DNA from: CAVXTF01 sp963701375
GTDB lineage: Bacteria > Actinomycetota > Acidimicrobiia > Acidimicrobiales > CAVXTF01
Direction: 5' to 3'
NCBI GenBank assembly: GCA_963701375.1
Contig: CAVOZT010000004.1
Coordinates: 1,674,001-1,738,000, forward strand
DNA length: 64,000 nt
A program made the position numbers and the translations under genes. Shown here piece by piece: positions 45,831 to 54,365 of the stretch (position 1 is the first letter of the stretch; every line of letters begins with the position of its first letter). The notes under the pieces are model-generated. The model was given only the letters and a program-made list of their open reading frames with translations. It was not told where the DNA came from and made no database searches.

Positions 45831-46673
45831 ATGTCGACGATCGCCTTTCTCGTACACCCAGACCGCCCGGACGCGGTCACCCTCGCCGCCAGAGCCTCCG
45901 ACTGGCTGACCGCGCGGAATCACCGGGTCCTCGTTCCCGCCGACGACGGCGTCGCGCCCGGTCCCCTGGAAGGAGCCGACCTCGCGGTCAGCCTCGGGGG
46001 TGACGGGACGATGCTCCGAGCGGTCAACCTCGCGTGGGCCGCCGAGATACCGGTCCTCGGGGTCAATCTCGGGAGGCTCGGGTACCTGACCGAGGTAGAG
46101 CCGCCGGGACTAGAGGCCGCCCTCGAGCGCTTCTTGTCGGGGCACTACGCCCTGGAGGACCGCATGATGCTAGAGGTCGCCTGGACCGGGGAGACCCTGG
46201 GCGGTGAGATGTCGGACGGAGAGACTCACTGCCTCGCTCTGAACGAGGCGGTCGTCGAAAAGACGGTCCCTGGTCATACGATCCGCCTCACCACGACAAT
46301 CGCGATGCGCCCGTTCGTGACCTATATGGCGGACGGGTTACTCGTGGCGACACCGACCGGCTCGACCGCGTACAACCTGTCGGTGAGAGGACCGATCCTG
46401 AGCCCGTGTCTCAGAGCGGTCGTGGTGGCTCCGATATCTCCCCACATGCTGTTCGACCGGCCTCTGGTGCTCGACCCAGCGGAGTGGCTCGAGCTCACCG
46501 TCGCAGGACCTCGGCCTGGTGTGCTCGTGGTTGACGGCCGATCTGTAGCGATGCTGCAGCCCGGCGACACCGTCACTTGCCGCGCCGCGGACCGACCCGT
46601 CCATCTGGTGACCTTCGGCCCACGCGACTTCCACTCCATTCTCCGCACCCGATTCAACCTCTCGGACCGCTAG
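45831..46673 (+). CDS. nadK: NAD kinase
   Basis: 280 residues from ATG 45831. The motifs are AVSLGGDGTMLRAV (GGDG), NLGRLGYLTEV, NEAVVEKTVPGHTIRL and ATPTGSTAYNLSVRGPIL. It phosphorylates NAD to NADP. Its place between tlyA and recN is the conserved actinobacterial order. Length and motifs are normal for the family, so it looks fully functional. Confidence 0.93.
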   Translation: MSTIAFLVHPDRPDAVTLAARASDWLTARNHRVLVPADDGVAPGPLEGADLAVSLGGDGTMLRAVNLAWAAEIPVLGVNLGRLGYLTEVEPPGLEAALERFLSGHYALEDRMMLEVAWTGETLGGEMSDGETHCLALNEAVVEKTVPGHTIRLTTTIAMRPFVTYMADGLLVATPTGSTAYNLSVRGPILSPCLRAVVVAPISPHMLFDRPLVLDPAEWLELTVAGPRPGVLVVDGRSVAMLQPGDTVTCRAADRPVHLVTFGPRDFHSILRTRFNLSDR

Positions 46674-46685
46674 GCGGGCCATCTG

Positions 46686-48336
46686 GTGCTTGTCGAACTG
46701 AGAGTTCGGGACCTCGGAGTCATCGAGGATACGACCCTCGATATCGGAAATGGTATGACGGCGGTGACAGGCGAAACCGGGGCCGGCAAGACACTCGTCG
46801 TTGAGGCCCTCGAGTTGTTGGTCGGGGGCCGCGCTGATCCGGAGCTGGTGCGTTCAGGTGCTCGAGAAGCCTTGGTGGAGGGACGGTTCTCTAACGGTGA
46901 AGTAGAGGATGATGCTGAGCGTCTAGTAGAGGATGGAGACGCTGGGGAGACGGTTCTCGCCCGCTCACTACCTGCATCCGGCCGCTCGAGGGCGTGGGTG
47001 GATGGCCGGATGGCTACGGCATCGGCGCTGAGCGAGGTTGGTTCGCGTCTGGTGGACCTTCACGGTCAGCACTCCCATCAGTCGCTGCTCGATCCGGTCT
47101 CTCAACGCGCTGCACTCGATTCGTTCGCTGGCATCGACCTCGACCATCTCTCCCGCGCTCGAATCCGCGTCAGGGCACTTTCCGCCGAGATGAGAGCACT
47201 CGGCGGAGACGAGACCGAACGTGCTCGTGAGATCGACCTGTTGAGACACCAAGTAAGCGAGATCGAAAGTGCCGATATCTCGGACCGCTTGGAAGACGAC
47301 ATCTTGACTGCGGAAGAGGCCCGTCTTTCGGATGCCGCATCGCTACGCGAAGCAGCCGCCAGAGCCCTCGCGGATCTCGACTCGGAGAACGGGGGAGTTC
47401 TCGAGGGGCTCGGGCGAGCCGTCGAACGCTTCGATGGATACAAACAGCTGGATGAGTTTCGAGCGCGTGCGCACGGACTTCAGGCGGATGCCGCCGACCT
47501 CGCATCCGAGCTCCGAATGGTCGTAGAGACGTGGGAGGACGATCCGGAACGCCTTGCAGTTGTCTCTGCGCGTCGGGCGCGACTCTGCAGACCTGCGGCG
47601 GAAGTACGGGAGCACCTTAGAAGAGGTGACCAAACATGGGCGCGAAGCGAGCAGACGGCTGAACGAACTTGAATCAGCGGACGAGCGCGCTCAAACCCTC
47701 GAGCTCGCGCTGGCCGAAGCGGAACGGGATCTCACTGAGGCGCAGACAATGGTCGGCGACGCAAGGAGACAAGCGGCACCGCGGCTCGCTAGGGCGGTAG
47801 AAGGGCATCTGAGGAACCTGGCAATGCCCTCGGCGCGGCTGGACGTCGTTGTCGACGACAATCCTGCAGGCGACAAGGTGGTGTTCATGCTCGGGGCGAA
47901 TCCCGGCGAACCGTCGTTACCACTCCACAAGGTTGCATCGGGCGGGGAGCTTGCGCGGGCGATGCTCGCTCTCAGGCTGGTCGTCGCTGGCGGTCGACCC
48001 ACCCTGGTGTTCGACGAAGTGGATGCCGGAATCGGTGGAACTGCCGCAGACGCAGTTGGCAGAGCCCTCGCCGAGCTCGCCGGACGTCACCAGGTCCTGG
48101 TGGTCACCCACCTGCCTCAGGTGGCCGCATTCGCCCATCACCAGATCGTCGTGGAAAAGCAGGTCCACCTCGGACGCACCCGCGCAGCCGTTCGACCGCT
48201 CGGGTACGGGGAGCGTGTCGTCGAGTTGGCACGAATGCTGTCTGGGCGGCCCTCATCTGCTTCGGCCCGGCGTCATGCGGAGGAATTGCTCGAGGACGCG
48301 GAGAAGGTCCGCGTGACCCCCTCAGCGATGGACTAG
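46686..48336 (+). CDS. recN: DNA repair protein RecN (frame changes near 47586)
   Basis: GTG 46686 reads LVELRVRDLGVIED and the Walker A loop VTGETGAGKTLVVEAL, then RSRAWVDGRMATAS and LVDLHGQHSHQSLLD. The first frame ends at 47672. The second frame carries DLRRKYGSTLEEVTKH and the C-terminal half: LPLHKVASGGELARAMLAL (signature), TLVFDEVDAGIGG (Walker B) and VVTHLPQVAAFA. Both halves are good RecN; one extra T in GACTCTGC is enough to split them. Corrected length is about 550 residues. RecN is an SMC-like ATPase for double-strand-break repair. A break in this single-copy gene more likely reflects a sequencing indel than a real loss. Confidence 0.88.
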
Positions 48337-48365
48337 CGTTATGTGGTGCACCACGAGGTTGACGC

Positions 48366-50021
48366 GTGAGTAAGTACGTGTTCGTAACCGGCGGTGTCTC
48401 CTCCTCACTGGGCAAAGGCCTGACCGCGTCATCGCTCGGTCGACTGCTCAAATGCCGAGGCCTCCGGGTCACCATGATCAAGCTCGACCCGTACATAAAC
48501 GTCGACCCGGGCACGATGAACCCTTTCGAGCACGGCGAGGTCTTCGTGACCGAGGACGGGGGGGAGACCGATCTGGATCTCGGTCACTACGAGAGGTTCA
48601 TAGACGAGAATCTGCACCGCGATTCGAACGCCACTACCGGACTCATTTACTCGGCTGTCATAGCCAAAGAGCGCCGAGGCGACTATCTCGGGAAGACCGT
48701 GCAGGTGATCCCGCACGTGACCGACGAGATCAAAGAGCGTGTGACAAGGCTTGCTTCAGAGGCCATCGACGTCGTCATCGTCGAGATTGGAGGCACGGTC
48801 GGCGACATCGAGATCGTCCCGTTCTTAGAGGCGATTAGACAGTTCCGACGCGACGTCGGCAGGGACAACGTCTGCTACGTCCACCTCACTCTCGTGCCTT
48901 ACATCGCCCCTTCGGGTGAGCAGAAGACCAAGCCGACGCAACACTCGGTCACCGAGCTCAGAAGCAGAGGGATCCAACCTGACGTCATCGTGTGCCGATC
49001 GGACCATCCGATTTCGCCAGGAGTAAAGCGCAAGATCTCGCTTCTTTGCGACGTGCCGATGGAAGCGGTGATCGCAGCCGTCGACGCTCCGAGCATCTAC
49101 GAGATTCCGCTCGTGCTTCACGACGAAGGGCTCGACGAGGTCGTCTGCCGGACACTGCGTCTCGACGAGCCCGAGCGCGATATCGACCTTTCCGGGTGGG
49201 AGCAGGTGGTGGCCCGTCTTGCGTCCGCCAACCGGTCGGTGCGAATCGGGGTGGTAGGCAAGTACGTGAATCTTCCAGACGCTTACCTGTCTGTCTCAGA
49301 GGCGCTGCGTCACGCCGGCTTCCACCATTGGGCGAGGGTGGATGTGAACTTCCTCCAAGCCGAGGATGTTCCGCAGATGCTCGAGACAGACCGATTCGAC
49401 CGCCTCGACGGGCTCGTGATCCCTGGTGGGTTCGGTGAGCGAGGCATCGAGGGAAAGATCGCCGCCGCTCGCTACGCCCGCGAACACCAGATCCCGTGCC
49501 TTGGACTCTGCCTCGGGTTGCAGGTGATGGTGATCGACGTGGCACGTCACCTGGCCGGACTGAGGGGCGCCAACTCCAGGGAGGTCGATCCGACGACTCC
49601 GGCTCCGGTGATCGATCTCATGACCGACCAGCTCGACGTCGACGACCTCGGGGGCACCATGCGACTCGGTGCCTACTTTGCTCGGCTCCTTCCCGGCTCG
49701 CAGGTGGCCGAGGCGTACGGAACGGAGGTCGTTTCTGAACGCCACCGTCATCGCTACGAGGTGAACCCGCGCTTCCGGCCGCGGCTCGAAGAAGCCGGGC
49801 TTTTGTGTTCGGGAGAATCCCCCGACGGTCGATTGGTGGAGTTCGTCGAGTTCCCTGGGCATCCCTTCTGGGTGGGGACACAGGCTCACCCGGAATTCAA
49901 GAGCAGGCCGGATCGACCGCACCCGCTCTTCCGTGAGCTCGTAGCCTCCGCTCTTGCTCGCGCCGATGGGCGCCTCCCGCGCCTTATCGACCTCGACGTT
50001 GACGTCGGTGCCGTCTCCTGA
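48366..50021 (+). CDS. pyrG: CTP synthase
   Basis: 551 residues with a GTG start. The N-terminal synthetase shows YVFVTGGVSSSLGKGLTASS, IKLDPYINVDPGTMNPFEHG and EIGGTVGDIE. The C-terminal class I glutamine amidotransferase has GGFGERG, the nucleophile Cys in CLGLCLGLQ and the His/Glu pair in QAHPEFKSRP. It makes CTP from UTP with glutamine ammonia. It lies 29 bases after recN, and its end overlaps the NUDIX start by 14 bases. Confidence 0.95.
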   Translation: MSKYVFVTGGVSSSLGKGLTASSLGRLLKCRGLRVTMIKLDPYINVDPGTMNPFEHGEVFVTEDGGETDLDLGHYERFIDENLHRDSNATTGLIYSAVIAKERRGDYLGKTVQVIPHVTDEIKERVTRLASEAIDVVIVEIGGTVGDIEIVPFLEAIRQFRRDVGRDNVCYVHLTLVPYIAPSGEQKTKPTQHSVTELRSRGIQPDVIVCRSDHPISPGVKRKISLLCDVPMEAVIAAVDAPSIYEIPLVLHDEGLDEVVCRTLRLDEPERDIDLSGWEQVVARLASANRSVRIGVVGKYVNLPDAYLSVSEALRHAGFHHWARVDVNFLQAEDVPQMLETDRFDRLDGLVIPGGFGERGIEGKIAAARYAREHQIPCLGLCLGLQVMVIDVARHLAGLRGANSREVDPTTPAPVIDLMTDQLDVDDLGGTMRLGAYFARLLPGSQVAEAYGTEVVSERHRHRYEVNPRFRPRLEEAGLLCSGESPDGRLVEFVEFPGHPFWVGTQAHPEFKSRPDRPHPLFRELVASALARADGRLPRLIDLDVDVGAVS

Positions 50022-50589
50022 GGCGGCCCCGCTCTCCACTGGCGGGGAAGGCTTTCGAGTTCTCGCCGCGAAACGTGTATACGAAGGCCCGCGAATCTAC
50101 GTAGAGCGCCTGTCTGTCGAGGGTCCCGACGGTTCGGAGTTCGAGCGCGAGGTGGTTCGCCATCCCGGCGCCGTGGCGGTTGTGCCAGTCACAGAGGCGG
50201 GCGGCGTATTGCTCGTTCGACAATTCCGCGCCCCGATCGCGCGCGCTCTGCTCGAGATCCCGGCAGGCACCCGCGACGTCGAAGGCGAGGCTCCGGAACA
50301 GACAGCTCTCAGAGAGCTCGCGGAGGAAGTAGGCGTTCGAGCCGGAAGCATCGAGGAGCTCGGACGCTTTTGGAACAGCCCAGGTTTCTGCGACGAAGAA
50401 ACGATCGTCTATCTCGCGACAGGCCTGGTGGCTTGCGAGCCGGAAAGAGAAGGCGTCGAGGAGCGGTACATCGAGGTCGTCGAGGTACCGCTCGATCAGG
50501 TCGAGGAGGTCCTGACGCGAGAAGGGACCGTCGACATCCAGACCCACGTGGGGATCCTGCTTGCCCATCGGGCTTACGCTCGTCGGTGA
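50008..50589 (+). CDS. NUDIX hydrolase, ADP-ribose pyrophosphatase type
   Basis: About 193 residues from GTG 50008 (TTG 49999 also possible). The NUDIX box reads GTRDVEGEAPEQTALRELAE then EVG, with one extra residue between the first Gly and Glu compared with the textbook spacing. VVRHPGAVAVVPV and VLLVRQFRAPI are typical of ADP-ribose/sugar-nucleotide hydrolases. The same gene (Rv1700) follows pyrG and precedes xerD in Mycobacterium. The stop overlaps the xerD start (GTGA). Confidence 0.88.
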   Translation: MPSPEAAPLSTGGEGFRVLAAKRVYEGPRIYVERLSVEGPDGSEFEREVVRHPGAVAVVPVTEAGGVLLVRQFRAPIARALLEIPAGTRDVEGEAPEQTALRELAEEVGVRAGSIEELGRFWNSPGFCDEETIVYLATGLVACEPEREGVEERYIEVVEVPLDQVEEVLTREGTVDIQTHVGILLAHRAYARR

Positions 50590-51560
50590 CCGACCTCGCC
50601 GAGCTCGACGAACTGAAGCCGGCGCTCGATCCGAGCGCGGAGGACTACCTGACGTGGCTGGCAGTCGAACGGGGACGTGCCGCGAACACCATCGCTGCTT
50701 ATAGACGAGACCTCGTCGCCTACGAGCAATTCTTGCGTTCTTCAGGCCTCGATGTGGGAAACGCCACCCGAACCACCGTAGAGCGGCACATGGCCGCGAT
50801 GATGAGAGCCGGTATCGGAGCGGCGTCTGCATCCAGAGCGCTCACCGCGGTGAGAGGGCTTTACCGGTTCCGCGCCGAGGAGGGTCTGGGCGACTCCGAC
50901 CCCACTCTGGACCTGCCAGCACCAAGGGTCGGCCAGCGCCTTCCGAAAGCCATAAGCGAGGACGAGGTGCTGAGGCTGCTCGAGGCGGCGAGCGGGACGG
51001 GACCTCGCGACCTGCGCGACACGGCGATGCTCGAGCTGCTTTACGGGACGGGGATGCGGGTGGGAGAGCTCGTGGGTCTGTCTATTGGCGACATCGCCTC
51101 AGACAGCGGGCTCATAAGGGTGTTCGGCAAGGGCTCTAAAGAACGCTTGGTCCCGTTGGGCAGGTTCGCGGCTCAATCACTCGAACGATGGTTGGACCCA
51201 GGAGGACGTCCCGAGCTGGCCCCCAGACGCTGGGCCCGAAAGGGGGACGCCGAGGCTCTGTTCATCAACGCGAGGGGCGGACGGCTCACGCGACAAGGCG
51301 CCTGGGAGGTAATCGCCCGGCGAGCGCGCACGGTGGGACTTGGCGACAAGGTGCACCCTCATGTGCTCAGGCATTCCTGTGCGACTCACATGCTTGGAAG
51401 AGGAGCAGACGTCCGCGTGGTCCAAGAGCTTCTCGGTCACGCCTCGGTGGCAACGACCCAGGTCTACACGAAGGTCACCGTCGAGCATCTGCGCGGCGTA
51501 TACGAGGCGGCACACCCACGCTCTGGAGGGCGGGCGAATCGGCGGCGTGCAGAGAAGTAG
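50586..51560 (+). CDS. xerD: Tyrosine recombinase XerD
   Basis: 324 residues from GTG 50586. The N-terminal SAM-like domain is EDYLTWLAVERGRAANTIAAYRRDL. The catalytic residues are Arg in GTGMRVGELVGLS, Lys in FGKGSKERLVPL, HVLRHSCATHML (His and Arg), His in LGHASVATTQVY and the Tyr there. It resolves chromosome dimers at dif with XerC. Its position after the NUDIX gene is conserved in actinomycetes, so it is the housekeeping recombinase and unrelated to the three recombinases of the mobile element at 53-56 kb. Confidence 0.92.
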   Translation: MTDLAELDELKPALDPSAEDYLTWLAVERGRAANTIAAYRRDLVAYEQFLRSSGLDVGNATRTTVERHMAAMMRAGIGAASASRALTAVRGLYRFRAEEGLGDSDPTLDLPAPRVGQRLPKAISEDEVLRLLEAASGTGPRDLRDTAMLELLYGTGMRVGELVGLSIGDIASDSGLIRVFGKGSKERLVPLGRFAAQSLERWLDPGGRPELAPRRWARKGDAEALFINARGGRLTRQGAWEVIARRARTVGLGDKVHPHVLRHSCATHMLGRGADVRVVQELLGHASVATTQVYTKVTVEHLRGVYEAAHPRSGGRANRRRAEK

Positions 51561-51569
51561 TCTTCCGGC

Positions 51570-51908
51570 GTGCCGGACGACACGCCGACCGCTGAGTTTC
51601 GCGACCTTCTGCAGGAGGAACGCTCTGACCTCGTATCGAAGCTTGCCGAGCTCGGTGCTGGTGGAGGCAACGGCCTCACATACGACTCAAATTTCGCTGA
51701 TTCGAGTCAAGTGACCGCTGAGCGTAGCGAGGCCGAAGCCCTCGTCGCATCTCTCCAGGAGACACTCGAGGACGTCGAGCGGGCGATCGGCAAGCTCGAT
51801 GAGGGCACCTACGGAGTTTGTGAGTCGTGCGGACGCCCGATCGACCCGGTCCGCCTTGAGGCAATGCCCGCAGCGCGGAATTGCATCGATTGCGCATCGA
51901 GACACTGA
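51570..51908 (+). CDS. DksA/TraR-type zinc-finger protein
   Basis: 112 residues with a GTG start. A helical N-terminus (coiled-coil region EAEALVASLQETLEDVERAIGKLDEGTYG) leads to the zinc finger CESCGRPI...CIDC, with the LEAMPAARNC motif of the DksA/TraR family. Such proteins bind in the secondary channel of RNA polymerase or act as small regulators; in actinomycetes their roles vary. It lies nine bases after xerD and three bases before the M50 protease. Confidence 0.88.
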   Translation: MPDDTPTAEFRDLLQEERSDLVSKLAELGAGGGNGLTYDSNFADSSQVTAERSEAEALVASLQETLEDVERAIGKLDEGTYGVCESCGRPIDPVRLEAMPAARNCIDCASRH

Positions 51909-51911
51909 CGC

Positions 51912-52703
51912 GTGAGCGCTGGATGGCCTTCGAGCCCCCCACAGGGGCCGAGGCGCCGCATGGATCCGAGATGGCTCACGGTCATCGTTGTTGGCGTGAT
52001 CGTCGTCATCGTGCTGGTTCGCCAGAAGAAGATCCACATAAGCCAGCAAGAAGTTCTCTTCTTCGCTGCTGTAGTCCCTTCGATCATCCTTCACGAGGTG
52101 ACCCACGGATGGGTGGCCCTCGCATTCGGCGACGATACGGCAAAACGCGCAAAGAGGCTTTCGCTTAATCCGCTCGTACACGTATCCGTCTATGGAACTC
52201 TGATCGTTCCCGCCATCCTCGTCCTGGCTGGCTACCCACCGTTCGGGTGGGCGAAGCCGGTCCCCGTCAACGTCTCGCGCTTACGTCATCCTCGCAACGA
52301 ACACGTGGTCGTCGCTCTTGCAGGTCCTGCGATGAACATCGTGCTGGCGGTGATTTTCGGCCTGCTGTTCCGCTTGACCGTGCCTTCGATCGACAAGTTG
52401 AACATCTTGTTCAACGGGCTGCAGTCTGGGTTCGGGCAGCCACTCTGGACCCAGTATCTGTTCACCCTCGGGTATGTGAATGTGATCCTCGCCGCGTTCA
52501 ACCTGATCCCGATACCGCCGCTCGATGGTTCTTCCGTGTTGGAACGGCTCTTGCCGAAGCGGTGGTTACCAGGCTACCTGAGCATTCGGCCATACACGAT
52601 CTTCCTGCCGTTCCTCGTTCTATGGCTCCACCCTCAGTGGATCAACGACGTGTTCAATCCATTCCTGAACATGTGGGCCCATTTGCTCGGACCCGGGTTC
52701 TAG
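51912..52703 (+). CDS. M50 (site-2 protease-like) zinc metalloprotease
   Basis: 263 residues from GTG 51912 (ATG 51960 also fits). The active site HEVTHG lies in membrane helix 2 (SIILHEVTHGWVAL). The third ligand is in NLIPIPPLDGSSVLERLLP. Five or six hydrophobic segments and a FGWAKPVPVN loop match the small intramembrane proteases of the FPG-type M50 branch. It probably cuts a membrane protein such as an anti-sigma factor, but its substrate is unknown. The stretch 52704-52906 after it shows nothing I can name. Confidence 0.88.
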   Translation: MSAGWPSSPPQGPRRRMDPRWLTVIVVGVIVVIVLVRQKKIHISQQEVLFFAAVVPSIILHEVTHGWVALAFGDDTAKRAKRLSLNPLVHVSVYGTLIVPAILVLAGYPPFGWAKPVPVNVSRLRHPRNEHVVVALAGPAMNIVLAVIFGLLFRLTVPSIDKLNILFNGLQSGFGQPLWTQYLFTLGYVNVILAAFNLIPIPPLDGSSVLERLLPKRWLPGYLSIRPYTIFLPFLVLWLHPQWINDVFNPFLNMWAHLLGPGF

Positions 52704-52906
52704 ACCTGTGGATCCGACTAGCTCCTAGCCGGGCCTGACATATTTCTTGCGATCACGGACGAGATTCCGTCTCTATGGACATAAAGGGCCACACAGTTAT
52801 GTGAGATCAAAAAGTTTTCGGAACCTTTCGCCCGCACTTTGGTGAGAATCCACGTCATCGCTGCCGATAAGCCTGGCCTAGACGCGCCGGGCAAAACTGC
52901 GACTCG

Positions 52907-52911
52907 CTAAC
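52907..52911. repeat. 5-base target duplication, left copy (CTAAC)
   Basis: CTAAC at 52907-52911 directly precedes the left end of the insertion sequence; the same five bases occur at 58810-58814 directly after its right end. Five bases is within the range of IS21-family target duplications. It marks a single insertion event of the whole 52912-58809 unit. Confidence 0.8.
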
Positions 52912-52966
52912 TGTCCGTGGCCAGTTTCCAGTCCCCGCTTGTGGCCACCAGAAGTCCCCACCCCTC
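52912..52966. repeat. IS21 left terminal repeat region
   Basis: Begins TGTCCGTGGCCAG and contains two spaced copies of a GTCCCCGCTTGTGGCCACC-like unit. These are inverse to the units at the right end. Multiple terminal repeats of about 20 bases are the usual IstA-binding sites in this family. Confidence 0.75.
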
Positions 52967-52988
52967 GGAGCGGATGTTCAGGTCGTTG

Positions 52989-53246
52989 TTAGCGTAGGTG
53001 ATCTCCTTTCTGACGCGCTTCTTTCATCCGAAATGACTCGCCGTCTGTGACCACGATCACTGCGTGATGCAACAGGCGGTCGAGCAGACTCACCGCTGTT
53101 GTGTGCTCTGGTAGGAACTTCCCCCACTCCTCGAACGGCCAGTGCGAGCTGACGCCGAGCGACCGGCGTTCGTAGGCGGCAGCGATCACCCTGAAGAACA
53201 GCTCGGCACCCGTCGCTTCCATCGGAGCGAAGCCGATCTCGTCTAT
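52989..53246 (-). pseudogene. istB: IstB-like ATPase, 3' part (severed)
   Basis: Reading from 53240, the codons are EIGFAPMEATGAELFFRVIAAAYERRSLG... and end at 52989. This is the C-terminal third of IstB, beginning in the Walker B region; the preceding ...LIVID is on the other side of the inserted element. Joined across the insertion the protein is 256 residues, the normal IstB size. The last six bases (53241-53246, GTCTAT on the plus strand) are duplicated at the right junction. Confidence 0.88.
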
Positions 53247-53272
53247 CTATGCGGACATCGGCATAGATAGAC

Positions 53273-53377
53273 CTATGCCGACATCGCAACTATCCCGACC
53301 CTTTACATGGCGGTCAACGAAACGTCTGCTCAGGTGGGCCTCTTTCTGAAATGGCCCGCTCCAGTGTCGGCATAGTT
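53273..53377. repeat. RIT element left terminal inverted repeat
   Basis: 105 bases matching the reverse complement of 56552-56656 with five mismatches. It is itself bounded by an 11-base inverted pair: CTATGCCGACA at 53273-53283 and TGTCGGCATAG at 53365-53375. A degenerate extra copy of the outer end (53247-53260, 13 of 14 bases) lies just outside, giving an imperfect palindrome over 53241-53272 with 12-base perfect arms. The stop codon of ritC touches its inner edge. Confidence 0.9.
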
Positions 53378-54365
53378 ACAGGCTCTCTAAGAATGCCAAT
53401 ACCTCGTCCGTTGGCCTGTATCGGCCCGGTGGGACTGAGGTCGGCGTCACTAACGCGAGCGCCCGCTCCTTGATCGTGAGGTCTGCGTGGAGATAAGCGT
53501 TGGTGGAACGAGGGTCTGTGTGGCCGAGCCAAAGTGCGATCACTGTTGTATCCACCCCAGCTTGCAAAAGAGACATCGCGCAACTATGTCGGAGCACATG
53601 TGGGTGGAGATTCTTTGACCGAAGAGACGGACACACTTGGACGGCAGCATCTGCATGAGTCCGCACACGACGTTCGACGGCATCGCGTGTCAACCGTCGT
53701 CCGCTGCGCGTGGGAAAAAGAGGGTCCTCCCGGCGACCATGTCGCTCTTCCAGCCATGTGGCGAGTGCAGCTTGGGCGGGCTCAGTGAGAGGAACGGCTC
53801 GCTGCTTTCGGCCCTTGCCTTCGCAGCGAACGTGTCCTCCGGTCCCTAGTGCGATGTCTCCGCAATTGAGTCCGACCACCTCCGAGACGCGAAGGCCTGT
53901 CTGAACTGCCAGGAGAAGAAGAGCGCGGTCTCGCCGACCTTCCCAGCGCAGCTGGTCGGGCGCTCTCACAAGTGCCTCGGTCTCATCGGCAGTCAGGTAG
54001 GTGATCGTCCGCTTTTCGAAGCGCTTCGGGGGGATCGACAGCACGCGGGCGATGACCGCGGCGTGCTCAGGATGGCGCAGAGCTGCATAGCGAAACAGTG
54101 AACGGATAGCGGTGAGCCGGAGGTTGCGTGTTCTCACGCTGTTGTCTCTGTCAATCTCCAAGTGATCAAGAAACGAGGTGATCACGGGTTCGTCCAGGTC
54201 GTCCCACTCGAGCAACGACGGCGCTGTGCCCGTCTGTTCCTGCATGAAGCACAGGAGTAGCCGCAACGTGTCCCTGTAGGAGGCGACAGTACGTGGGCTG
54301 ACTTGACGCTGCTTGGCCAGCCTCTCTGTGAAGAACGCCTCCAGGGTTGGAGCAACGCGGCTCAC
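53376..54365 (-). CDS. ritC: RIT tyrosine recombinase, third gene (RitC)
   Basis: 329 residues, GTG start overlapping the ritB stop (GTGA). An N-terminal SAM-like domain (QVSPRTVASYRDTLRLLLCFMQ) is followed by catalytic Arg in GLRVSEVVGLN, HVLRHSCAMSLL (His and Arg), LGHTDPRST and the Tyr in NAYLHADL. All residues of the active site are present, so the protein could be active. Its stop lies at the inner edge of the left terminal repeat. The symbol follows RIT nomenclature by gene order. Confidence 0.87.
   Translation of the reverse strand: MSRVAPTLEAFFTERLAKQRQVSPRTVASYRDTLRLLLCFMQEQTGTAPSLLEWDDLDEPVITSFLDHLEIDRDNSVRTRNLRLTAIRSLFRYAALRHPEHAAVIARVLSIPPKRFEKRTITYLTADETEALVRAPDQLRWEGRRDRALLLLAVQTGLRVSEVVGLNCGDIALGTGGHVRCEGKGRKQRAVPLTEPAQAALATWLEERHGRREDPLFPTRSGRRLTRDAVERRVRTHADAAVQVCPSLRSKNLHPHVLRHSCAMSLLQAGVDTTVIALWLGHTDPRSTNAYLHADLTIKERALALVTPTSVPPGRYRPTDEVLAFLESL

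Noticed and set aside
50586..51560. XerD-like gene as part of the mobile element
   Set aside because: Its position after the NUDIX gene is the conserved chromosomal one, and it lies outside the IS21 target duplication.
53241..53272. Palindrome as a transcription terminator for istB or ritC
   Set aside because: It is better explained as part of the RIT end, since it repeats the terminal 14 bases of the element and has no T-run.
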